The notes under the pieces were generated by a model that had not been told where the DNA came from, did no database searches, and saw only the letters and a list, made by a program, of their open reading frames with translations. A DNA stretch of 64,000 nucleotides, from positions 57,907,161 to 57,971,160 of the forward strand of contig CM038218.1 of the NCBI GenBank assembly GCA_021442155.1, written 5' to 3'. The stretch is from Cymbidium sinense. Its lineage: Eukaryota; Streptophyta; Magnoliopsida; Asparagales; Orchidaceae. The translations under genes were made by a program, and so were the position numbers. This document shows positions 43,978 to 54,775 of the stretch, piece by piece. How positions within the stretch are numbered: position 1 is the first letter of the stretch; the number at the start of each line of letters is the position of its first letter.

Positions 43978-44463
43978 AATGGGTAACCTCATGAACATCA
44001 CTATCAACTAGCTCAGACTACATCTAATGGTGGAGGTGAAGGTGAAAGTGAAGGCAGAAGCAGCGATTATCATAGTAGTGGTGGGGGATCCAGGGGTGTT
44101 GACGGATATGGAGGTGGTGGTTAAAGTAATGGTGTTTATGGGGGCGAGAGGAGTGAATGAGGTTACACCCTTGGTGGTGACCGAGAGAGAGATCAGGGAT
44201 ATGATGGTGGATCCTGCAACTCGACAGGCCATGGTGGTTCTGATAGGAAATGGAGAAACTAAAGCACGGCTGATCCGATCTGCTTCTCATGGAATTGTGT
44301 CTTTATAGTAGAGATGATTCTACTTATCTAGGGTTTTTAATTTACTCTATGGGTGCTCATTTTTTATCTATGTTGTTCCTTATGTTTTAGAAAACCGGGG
44401 TGTTACTTGGTTGATGAAATCAAAAAGAAGGAATGTTGAATCTAAATTTGTTCTATTAAAAAA
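43978..44463 (+). pseudogene. GR-RBP mRNA 3' end, copy 9 (type A)
   Basis: Starts AATGGGTAACCTCATG. The glycine frame is recognisable but has two stops (GGTGGTTAAAGT and GTGAATGAGG). The tail RDQGYDGGS is followed by CNSTGHGGSDRK, and the old stop is read as TGG. The UTR is complete and ends in an A-run at 44457-44463. Confidence 0.75.
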
Positions 44464-44800
44464 CCCACCCTAAACCTAAATCCTAAACCCCAAACCCTAA
44501 ACCTTAAACCCTCCAAACCCTAAACCTAATTGAAAACCCTAAAACCCTATACCCTAAATAAACCCTAAACAACCTACCCCCTACATTAAACCCCTAAACC
44601 CCAACCCTACCCACTCTAAATGTAAACCCTCTATCCTAAACTAACCCTAAACCTAAACCCACCTAAACCTTGAATAAAGATGTCATTAGGAGTAGATCTA
44701 AAGAATGACCTAATCCTAACATACGTATGGTAGCTAAAGAAAATGTCTTCAAGAGACTTTCCCTTGAATATTAAAGATTTGAATACCCTAAACCCTAAGC
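44464..44800 (+). repeat. Right edge of second array plus short spacer
   Basis: CCCTAAA-type to about 44670, then ~100 bases of non-repeat sequence (44675-44780) with no match elsewhere in the window that I can see, then a few CCCTAAA units leading into the satellite. Confidence 0.7.
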
Positions 44801-45030
44801 CTAAATCACACTATAACACCATATATTATAGTATAATGTAGCATAATATATTTGAGCATATAGTGATGTGTTTTTGGATGTTATAAGATGTTTTGAAATG
44901 TTTTAGTATATTATGGTATTGTACTCTATAGTCTATAATAATATAAATCATAAAAATATTGATTTAATAAATCAAGTAATGAAATTTATTAAATTTCAAG
45001 TGGGAATTAGGTTGTAGTACCAAAGTTGTG
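44801..45030 (+). repeat. AT-rich satellite, second locus, left part
   Basis: Matches 19410-19635 closely (ACCATATATTATAGTATAAT, then GGGAATTAGGTTGTAGTACC). It is split from its remainder at 50386 by the LTR-like insertion. Confidence 0.8.
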
Positions 45031-48000
45031 TGTTGACCTCATTTTTAGAAGAGGTCATTTTAGCAATAAAATGATATCAAGTTCAAATAAGTATTTCCTA
45101 CTTCAAAATTCAAAGTCACTTACTTGCTTAGGAAATACATTTTTGAGCTAAATCAATTTACTTGGTTTGATGCAAAACCAAATCAAACATCCAACATAAA
45201 TTAAGTGAATTAATGCAAATAAAATAAATTTTAAAGTCAAACCTAAAGTCAACTCAAGTCAACCTAGAGTTGACTTAAGTGACACTTGGTCAAAGTCAAC
45301 CAACTAAATTTGACTAAATTAAATCATTAAAATATTTTAAATAATCAAATGAATATGTATGATCACAATAACAAAAGAATTTGAGTCCATGAAGGCCTAG
45401 ATTAGGTTAATTAAATCCCTTAAATCAAAATAACCTAAATAAGCCACACTGAACTCAAATTCAAGAAAAATCAAAATAATTTTAAATTGATTATCCTAAA
45501 TCATATGGGGATGGTGATTGGACATATCCTAGCTCCCTATTGGGTGTAGTTTGCTCAAATGGGTCATTTGTCCCATAAGAAATTATGTTTAATTCACTTA
45601 ATCCAATTTGGGTAAAGTGAGTTAAGCAAGAAAAGAAATAAGTAAATATCAAACCACTTCCAACCAAATCACATGGGATGGGGGTAACACTTCCTTAAAC
45701 ACTTCTAATGAAGGTTTACATCCCTAATCAAGCTACTTAGACTTCTCTTGCATTATTGCATAAAATCCAAATAAGGAAAACTAATACAAGCAAAAGAATT
45801 GGAGAAGTCAAATTCCTTCTCCCTTCTTCCCACCTCTTCACATAGGATAGTTGTGGGATGGAGAAAAAGTGCACTAGCTAGCTTCCAAGGTCCTTCATTA
45901 GCAAAATTGACTAAGGAATAACTAGGAAAGAGCAATATAGCTTTTAGCCATATAGGAAAACCCACAGAGAGACTTCTCCAAAGAAAATTTAACACACACA
46001 CACACCTTCACATATCAAAATCGAACCAAAAAAAAATTTCTTCCTCCCCCCAAGTGTCCTTAATCACTACAAACCATCAAAACTAAAAAGAGCAATCACG
46101 GGTTGGCCTTGAGAGCAATCCATAAGTAATTAACCTAATTCCTTTGGCAAGAAAGTTTGTTTCAAGCATTCGAAGCTCTAGGATCAATTGTAAGGCCAAC
46201 CGTCCAAGGAATTGAGGTATGCCATTATTGACCTTAAGCTTTTTCTTCAAAAATTCAGTTATGGTTAGTTTAATAGGAAACATGATCTTCAAGTTGATCC
46301 AATCATATAGAATCATAGGATTTCTTTCCATGATCGTGTAGCACTTGAAATCATGTGATTTCATTACCTATATCAAAAGATATTAGCAAAATACTATCAA
46401 CGGTCCTCAACTCTCACAGGAATTGAAGGAGATGATCTCTACATCGTCTGATCCGTGTATTTGGATCGGACGACCCAAAAAGACCAGATCGATTTCACCA
46501 CAGAGGAATCGGGATCAATCGGACGTCAGTGATCTAGCATTTTGAATTACGCGGCCTTAGCGCCAGTGATGCCGTGGACCAACCCCGCATGCGCAGCAGA
46601 TGTGCCATGCGACGCATACTATGCGGGGATCCATGGGACCCCATACTTAGAAATCATTAAATAACGGTATAATTAATTTAAAAATGCAAAAAAAACTTCT
46701 AAAAATCTTATAAAATCAAATATAAATAAAAAATGCAAATAAAAGCTCAATGGATTCATCTTGAGGAGAGGAATCCATCGAAATTATAATCCTTAATTTT
46801 TATTGGGTAATATACCCTTAATTTTGGGTTTAATTGAAAAAATATTAAACCCAAATTACTCTCAAATTAATAATCCAATTAATTTGAAACTTTGGGGAAA
46901 TAAAATTAAGCATAAAATACACAGTAGGTGAATTTTTGGGGATTTAATTCTCTAAATTCAAAGGAAATTGAAATTTCATATTCTTAGCCTTTTAATTAAT
47001 TAAATTAATTAATCTTTAGTGAAATAATTAACAAATATTGATCTAACAACCATAAATCAACATAATAAACATTAATGAACATTAGAACCCTAATTAAACT
47101 TAATTAAACCTCTCTGAACCTAATAAGTCATTAATTAACTTAATTAGATAATTAAAAGAATTAAATAATTTAATTAAATGATATGAACTTAATTAAATCA
47201 TAATGAATCAACCAGTTAACCAAAAATTATGAATAAATCCTCATTGGAAAGGTATTTCAATGAAGAATAAATAAAAAATAAAATCCATTAATTAATCATA
47301 ATAAATTAGACTTAATTTAAGTTTGAATGAAATAATTAAAACCTTAATTACACCCTAATTACATCTCTACTCAAGCTAAAACTTTAGGAATATAAAATTG
47401 GCATGTAACCCTACTTGCAAAAAATATTTCAAGTCTAAATGATCTCTAGATTAGGAGTTTTCAAATGTCTAAATCCCTAGGTCAATGTTAATCAAATATT
47501 GCGTTAAGGAAATTAATTAACCTAGTAAATAAATGGGTAGTTCAAACTAATCACCATTAAACATTAGAAAACTATTCAAAAACTTCTCTAAATATTGTAA
47601 GTTAGTTAAAGTAATCAAATTCAATCTTAGGTTAATGAAATAAAACCTTAGGTTAATAAAATTATTAATTAATCTTAACCTTTGAATCAATGAAGTTTAA
47701 TAAAATCATTCATTCTAATAAATTTAAATAATGAATCTAAAACCTAGATTAATTAAATCAGATCAAATAATTAATTTAAATGCTTTAACTTAAGCATAAT
47801 CCATGAACAAACCTATGATACTAATTCATACTGACGAACTTAAATCTTAAGCTTACAAATTTATAATTTAATAACTTAAGTTAAATTGAATAAAATCAAA
47901 CTCTTTAAATTAACATAATCCAAATCAAATGAAACCCACATATTTTAATACAAAATGAAATAAATCAAACAAATTAAATCAAATAAAGCAATTCAAATAA

Positions 48001-50385
48001 ATGAAATAAAATAAAACTAATCCAAACATAAATAACATCAAAAGGATTAATTAAAATACTTAAGGATCTTAGTTAGATTTTTGGAAATTTCATTAGGATT
48101 TAAGATGTGGAATAAAGTGAGTTTCACCTAAAAATGAAATTCTTTATATTTCTCATTCTTGAAAAGCTATACAACTTTAATAAAATAAAATAGAATAAAA
48201 AATGGAAATTAAATCACTAAACCATTTGAATTGAAACCAACCAATGGTAAAAACTAAATAAATTCAAACTTCAAATTTAAACTTGAACTTAAAGGAGCCT
48301 AGCAAAGCCTTGCCACATAAACCCCTCTTTTACACACACTAGATTACTTAGTCATGGACTCTAGATCTAGGATTAGATCATTCTATGATTTTCATTTAAA
48401 TCTCCTATGATATGTTGTGATGTGCTTCACATGTCTGTGTGGTGTATTGCTTTACTCTGGATGTCTAGGCTTGTTTCTTTGTTAGAATGTATGTTAAGGC
48501 ATTCTTTCAAGATTTAATACTTTTTTATGCAGGGGACTGTGTTAAAGGGATCACTATGATAAATAAATCATAAAATTGTTGTTTTCTTCTAGGTGCTGAA
48601 AATCCCTTAACATAGTCCATAGGATAGGTGGGCTTGGAAAGCAACTAATGCTAAGCCTATATATTTGTGAAGTATAAACTATTTTGTATGTTATGTGTAT
48701 TTTCCAACATCTATTTTGCAGGGTTTAAGATTTCTTTTTTTTATTTTAAATGTACATTTGAGCTTAGAATTAGGTTAGGATCTATGGGGTCTAGGATTAG
48801 CAGGAGCTTACCCAACTAGGAGATGGTGCGGTGGTCCCTTGAAGAGCTCGATGGATGTCCCTAAAAAAGCAAACTTTCCTGAAAAGAAGACCCATAGATC
48901 TAAACTTGTAGTTCCAAGCCGGGTTGTATAAGGGTAGAATTCGGTTGCCTATTTTTCTTTCTAGGTGTATAGGTGCATTGGACTTTTCCTTATATAATTT
49001 AATATGGCTTGATTTATTTTGGGTGTGTAATAGAAATAGCATGCTTTTCTTAGGTTTCTTTCTATGTTATGTTTATGCTATGATGAATGCCTAGAAGTAG
49101 GCTCATAGGTTAAATTTTTCTAATTAAATCAATCATAACATAAAATAAATACAACTCATAATCTTCATATAAAAGCCTAGGTATTAAAGCAAGATAAAAT
49201 TTGTAGCAATCCCTTATCTAGATGTTTTAATATCATGCATAAATCATATTATCTCACTCTTGATTAATGAAGGACTTCCATTCTTGCTAGAGAACCTGGG
49301 CTTGACCTTTGAGAGCTTATGATGAAAGTACACCTTCTTCTAGATTTGGCCCATAATCATTTTCTAATTACATGCATTAGGCATAAATTGTATTCTTATG
49401 ACCTAAATGAATATCGAGTCAAAATTTATAAAAATTTGAAAAATATGCATTAGTTAGGTACATCTTCATACCCTACATAATCTTAGGGATTAGGGAGTAA
49501 GTCTAGGTTCATAGATTTCTTTTCTAAAACTGCAACAACCTAGCCATCTTGCATTCATATGACTTAGCCTCATTGTTTTAAAATGTGCTAAAGTGGTGTT
49601 AGCTGGTAGCCTTCTCCTTGAAGGTTGTAAGTCCAAAAGAGTTATGGATAGGTTAGTTCCCTCAAGTGAGGAGAATGACTAATGATTCCCAAGGATAAAA
49701 TTAGGTCGAGCATCGATATGTCGAGCACACATAGACTAGGTTTTGAAGCATCCTTTTAGAATAAGTCTTCAACCCTAAGCATTTTTAGTCTTGTGCTACT
49801 AGAATCCAAGCCCTAGATTTTTAAGAAAATGATAACTTTAATTCTAAAATTAAAATCCCAAATTTGAAGCTCAATCATAGGATAGATGAAATGTCTTCTA
49901 GGCATCCCAGTATCAATCAGAATTTCCTACTCTTTTCCATTTGACACTTAAAAATAACTCTCTCCAATTTGGACCTCTCCCAATTGAATTTCCAAAAATC
50001 ATTCTGTTAAAGCTACCTTAGTAGTCCATAGAAATAACCACTTATTTCATTAATCGAGAGTATTCTTAGGAAGATACCCTTCCTAAGATGTAATTAACTA
50101 TAGAGGTTTGCCTTTATAGGGAACCATGATCCTAGGATAAAATAGACCATGTTTTACTTTTCCACATAGTTTAGAGAAAATACTCGTACCACAAAGACCC
50201 ATTAGCCTTAGGAGACATTTTTTGAAATGATTGAATCCATTACAGGAGAGCATGTTTATCTTTCGAGATAATAGGCTTATTACTTAATGTCGTATTTGGT
50301 CATCTAAATAAAATATTTCTAAACTCTATGTGGTTTCATTTCTGTTCTCTATTCCAGAGAAAACATCAATAGTGTGTTATGCCAC
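45031..50385 (+). mobile_element. 5.36-kb LTR-like insertion, copy C (probable solo LTR)
   Basis: Splits the satellite exactly, since the two halves at 45030 and 50386 rejoin in the order found at the first locus. It starts TGTTGACCTCATTTTTAG like copy B. Flanks are TTGTG (45026-45030) and TTGTA (50386-50390), a possible imperfect 5-bp target duplication. The layout parallels copies B and B': a GTCAAC-rich start (45.24-45.32 kb), a GC-richer block with TTGGATCGGACGACC (46.43-46.64 kb), a TTAATTAA-rich block, and a 3' half sharing AGCCTAGG, ATATCATGCATAA and TTTGGCCCATAAT with 59.0-60.0 kb. No protein domain is present. Confidence 0.65.
46583..46628. other. GC-rich inverted repeat in LTR copy C
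   Basis: Perfect 8-bp arms CCCCGCAT (46583-46590) and ATGCGGGG (46621-46628) around a 30-base loop that itself holds GCATGCGC and ATGCGACGCAT. It stands out in otherwise AT-rich DNA. Confidence 0.6.
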
Positions 50386-51660
50386 TTGTAGTCTAAGAAG
50401 TAGGATTTTATATTCAAAATAAATATTATATGTTGTAGCGTAGTATATCATCATATATCTTAATATATTGTTCTGCGCATTTTAAATTCTTTTAGTATTT
50501 TATAATCATGCTAGCACTAGCATTATTTATAAAATGTTGATTTAGGCTTTAAAATGGTGGAATTTGGCCAAATTAATAATATGTAGAGCATGGCATCATA
50601 ATATATTATTTCAATTTAAAATATGTAAGTGACTAAAATATATAGTTTTTTATTATTTGGACTAATTTAATGATTTTTTATCTTAAGCAATCCCTTGTGA
50701 TCTGATATGCAATATAATATAATATAACATAATATGTTATAGTGTATAATAATATAGGATGCCATAACATAGTGTAGCATCATGCATTATAGCATACTAC
50801 TATATATTACTACTTGTTGTTTAGCACATTTAAGTTTGTTATAGTATGATGTAGTAGAGTTTGTACTAGTGTAATTCATAAAAATATTGATTTATAGGCT
50901 GAGATGATGGGATTTGGCCCAATTTAAGGTAAGCTTTTGGGAACATCATTGGGGGTGTGCTATGGTGTGTCATTTGATCAAAAGAATGGAATTTTGCATC
51001 CAAAATAAATGTTCATTTTTCATCCAAATTTTATAATTTTTTTTGCTTAAACTTATTCATTTTAAGGTGTAATGTAAGATAATATATTATATGAAAGCTT
51101 ACTGAAATATAATGTACACCACAATATAAGTTCACATATATATGAATGTGGTGGTGTGTTACTAAATGTTAATTTACATTTTAGTATGTTTTAATTTTGT
51201 TATAATACATTGGATCAAAACTAACAAAAATATTAATTTGAAGGTTGAGATGGAAGAATTTGGCCAAATTCATGACACACACCAAGAAGCAAAACCAAAA
51301 TCATGCTATTTCTACCATTTATAAAAGAAAAGTAACAATTTTACATCCAAAATGAACATTATTCATATTTTGAGAAAATTTTATTATTTGTTCTTTTTAA
51401 GTGATTCTAATGAGGTGTAATGTTAGACAACATATTATATTATAGCAAATTATAATATAACATTATATATTATTATATAATATAGTGTGTTAATTCACAT
51501 TATAATATGTTTAGCATGATATTGTAAAGTTACTTTGAGCTTGCACCATCACAAATATTAAAATCTTGATTACAATGTTAAGATGATGCAATTTGAATGA
51601 ATACATTGTTAGGATTTTGGTTGAAGTATTAAAGGTGTGAATTAGAGAAGAAATAAGATT
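50386..51660 (+). repeat. AT-rich satellite, second locus, right part
   Basis: Continues the monomers interrupted at 45030; GGAATTTGGCCAAATT boxes occur at about 50567 and 51256, with TTTGGCCCAATTTAAGG at about 50910. Length plus left part (~1.5 kb) equals the first locus. Confidence 0.8.
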
Positions 51661-52904
51661 TGATGAAAATTCCATGTTAAAGACATGGAGGGAGATCCAC
51701 TAGGGGATCACATGAATTTGACATGGCATGTGAGGGTCTGTTGAAGGCATAGAAGAAGAAATAATGTTGGGGCTAAAGTTTGAATTTGATTTGATTATAT
51801 GATTTATGGAAAGAAGATCACAGATAAGAATCTATAATCCACCGGGATTAAGATCAAATTAACTTTAATTTATTTTGTTTTAATTGATTTGGAGGCATAT
51901 CTGCTAAAGATATGGGCTCGAGTCATTGGGATGGGTATATGAACCTTCCACTAAGAAGCGGGTTCAAGCTATCCTGGGATTGAGATTTGAGTTTGATTTC
52001 ATAGATTTGTTTGGGATGTATCTACTAGAATAAGAGTTTGGTTGGATTTCTTTGATTTAGACTCTATTGAGTTGGTTTAATTTGGCTCCCAGAGGTTGGT
52101 TTTGAATTTGATTTGTTTGTTTGACTTTTTTTATATATGGTTTAGGGCTCCTTTAGGGAGAAGGGTTTGATTTAACTCCACTAGGGAAAATCATATTGGG
52201 TTTAATGTAATCTGAATTAATGTATGGACCCTATCAGTGTACGATGGACTCACTGAGAAGGGGCTATATCATCCTTGACCTACCTTAAGTTTACAAATCC
52301 AAAGGCATAGTCTACCCCATTGTGTGGGTAGAGCTAAGGGTTTCCTTTTGTAATGGCAATGCTGGGAAGAAGGCATAGCAAACATACATCTTCGCTACTG
52401 GGTTGACATTGGATGCACAATTTGAACGACTTAGGAGACTCGAATGTGGGACTTGTTAACTCAAAAGTAGTCAGGATTAACTTTATCTTAATTTCATGTG
52501 ATTTGATATGGTTTGTTTGGGTTAATTTGATTTAAAATTGAGGGCATATCCATTAGGGATGTGAGCTCAGTCAAATTTGATGATTTAATTTATAGACCAT
52601 GTCAGTGTACAATGGACCCACTGAGAAGGGGCTATATCAGACTTGTCCTATCTCAGATTTACAAATCCAAAGGGATAGTCTACTGGCGTGGAGTAGAGCT
52701 TGCCAACCTAAAGGATTGCCATTTGGTGTGTAATGGTTATGTTAGGAAGAAGGCGTACAAGATTTACATCTTCTAAAGCAAGGAATAATCTTTGGGGTGA
52801 ACTATTGGTAACACAATAAATCAAACTCGACTTAGGGGCGACCTGTTGGTAGCATAACAAATCAACGACTTAACTCGAGTGAATGCTGTTGGGGACTTAT
52901 ATCA
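51661..52904 (+). repeat. Second copy of short and ~400-bp repeats, pol missing
   Basis: Parallels 20891-22130: CATATCTGCTAAAGATATGG linker, then units starting TATGGACCCTATCAGTGTAC near 52223 and TATAGACCATGTCAGTGTAC near 52591. At the first locus the repeats lead into Tat pol; here they join LTR copy B' directly at ATATCAAC/TTTTGGAGTG. Confidence 0.7.
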
Positions 52905-53839
52905 ACTTTTGGAGTGAACTCTCAACTTCCTCATCATAGATCTAGGACTCTTATAGACACTAAGAGTTCCTTTAGACACTTCTAGTGATTAGGTGAATAC
53001 TTAACCTAACCCTAGAGACTTAGAAGAGTTAGCCATAGGAATAGGTTTTTTGCCTTAGAAACTTTGGCACCCTACCCACTTCCTTCTTTCAAACCAAACC
53101 TCAAATTCAAATTCAAATTCCAAAATCAAATCCAACTATTAAATGATTGAAATCCATCATTAAATTTAAATTCCAATTCCCATCCTAAGCCCTTTGATTT
53201 TATCTTATGGTCATAGCCTTAACCAAATTCAAATCAACCCCAATCCAATTGATTTTCTCAATTATAAAATTCAATCTCAAACCAAATCCCAATCTAAGAT
53301 TCCAAATTCCAAATTAACTCCAAATAATTAAAATTAAGTCCAAATTCCAAAATCTTTCTAAGCCATATGAACCTTCATATGCTTAGTTAAAACCTTCAAA
53401 CCAACTCAAACTTGGTTGATTTTTTTATAAATCAATCATTCCTTCATTTATATTCATAAATATAAATTAAATCTAGGTTCAAACCCTTCAAACCAAATCA
53501 AAATAAGTCAAACCAATTCAAAATCCAAGTTAGCCTTCTTGACCTACATCCCTAGATTTGGTCAAATTTGCTTCCAAATCACTCCAAACTCAAGTGATTT
53601 TCTCATGAACCATTTATACCTTCATTTATATTCACAAATATAAATCAAATATAAATCCAAATGGCCAAAACTAAACCCAAATCAAATCAAATTTCTAATT
53701 TTATCTCTTCTAGCCAAACTTTTTAACTTGGCTAATGACGCCCAAATCAACTCAAAACCCATGTATTTCTTCATGATTCAATCATTCTTTCAATCATTGA
53801 TGAATATAAATACAAACCAAAATTATCAAACCAAAACCA

Positions 53840-54775
53840 AGTCAACCCAAGTCAAGCCTATGTTGACCCTTTTGGCTTGAAAATTGTCATATAAACCAAA
53901 ACTCATATGTCTCCAAACCACTTGAAATTGGATTTATATTTCCACCTTAAATCCATAGATCAACTCAACTAAACTTAGATCAAGCCATGATCAAGCCAAC
54001 CAACCCATTTAGGTCCACTTGACCCAAAGTGACCTAAAAAACCTTCTTGAACCATATTCTAATCCAACCCAAATTGGATTGAACAAAGCCCATCTAAACC
54101 TTCAATCATGATCAACAATCATTCTAGGGTGATTAATTACATTGAATTGGGTCAAACCAAGTCAAGTACTGACCAAGTCAACATTTAACCTAAATAAAAC
54201 CCAAACTAGCCAAAATCCACCATATGCCAAATTGATTAAAACCATTGACTCAAACCCATTCATAATCAATGATTGAATATGACCAAACCATCAATTGAGC
54301 CAAACCAAGTCCAATTGGCCATTTGACCTAAGTTGACCTAAATTGGCCTAAAGGCTAAAATAGGTCAAATCATGATTTGATCCAAATTGATTACAACTAA
54401 TGGCTCAAGTTCATTCCTAATCACTTATTGAACTTGACCATAATTAATTGAAGTTGACCAATTGGTCTTATTTAACCTAAAGGGTCAAATTGGCCAAAAT
54501 TCAAATTAAATCCAAATTAAATCAAACCAAAGCCTACAATCTTTTTCAATTAACAAATTGAACTTGACTCAACACTAAACCCAATCCAATTTGAACCTAA
54601 ATGAGTAAAACCCAAACCTAGGTGTAACCAACTCAGACCAATTGAACCAAAACATCCCAAATCATCATATGAACCTAACTCAAGCCTTGGTTTGACCAAA
54701 TTTGACCAATTGGTCAACCCAACCCAACATAGCCCAAATTGAACCCATTTGACCAATCGAAGCCAAACCACTCAA
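53840..54775 (+). promoter_or_regulatory. TTGACC-rich block in LTR copy B'
   Basis: Counterpart of 28800-29755. TTGACC, TTGGTCAA and GTCAAC cores remain dense although the surrounding bases have diverged. Confidence 0.4.

Larger units (their letters stand above)
34015..44463 (+). repeat. Higher-order repeat: array plus six GR-RBP 3' ends
   Basis: GR-RBP starts at 34016, 35556, 38105, 39691, 42435 and 43978 give gaps of 1540, 2549, 1586, 2744 and 1543 bases. The long and short gaps alternate, and so does the number of junction motifs per gap (one, two, one, two, one). Start variants also alternate: GGGTAAACCTCATG-like at copies 4, 6 and 9, GGGCAGAACCTTGACG-like at 5 and 7. The repeat unit is therefore two GR-RBP copies, about 4.1-4.3 kb. 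Confidence 0.75.

Noticed and set aside
46083..46364. Minus-strand 93-codon frame in LTR copy C
   Set aside because: Unrecognised, without a homologous open frame in copies B or B'.
48797..49042. Minus-strand frame in LTR copy C
   Set aside because: Not preserved in the homologous region near 59.2-59.4 kb.
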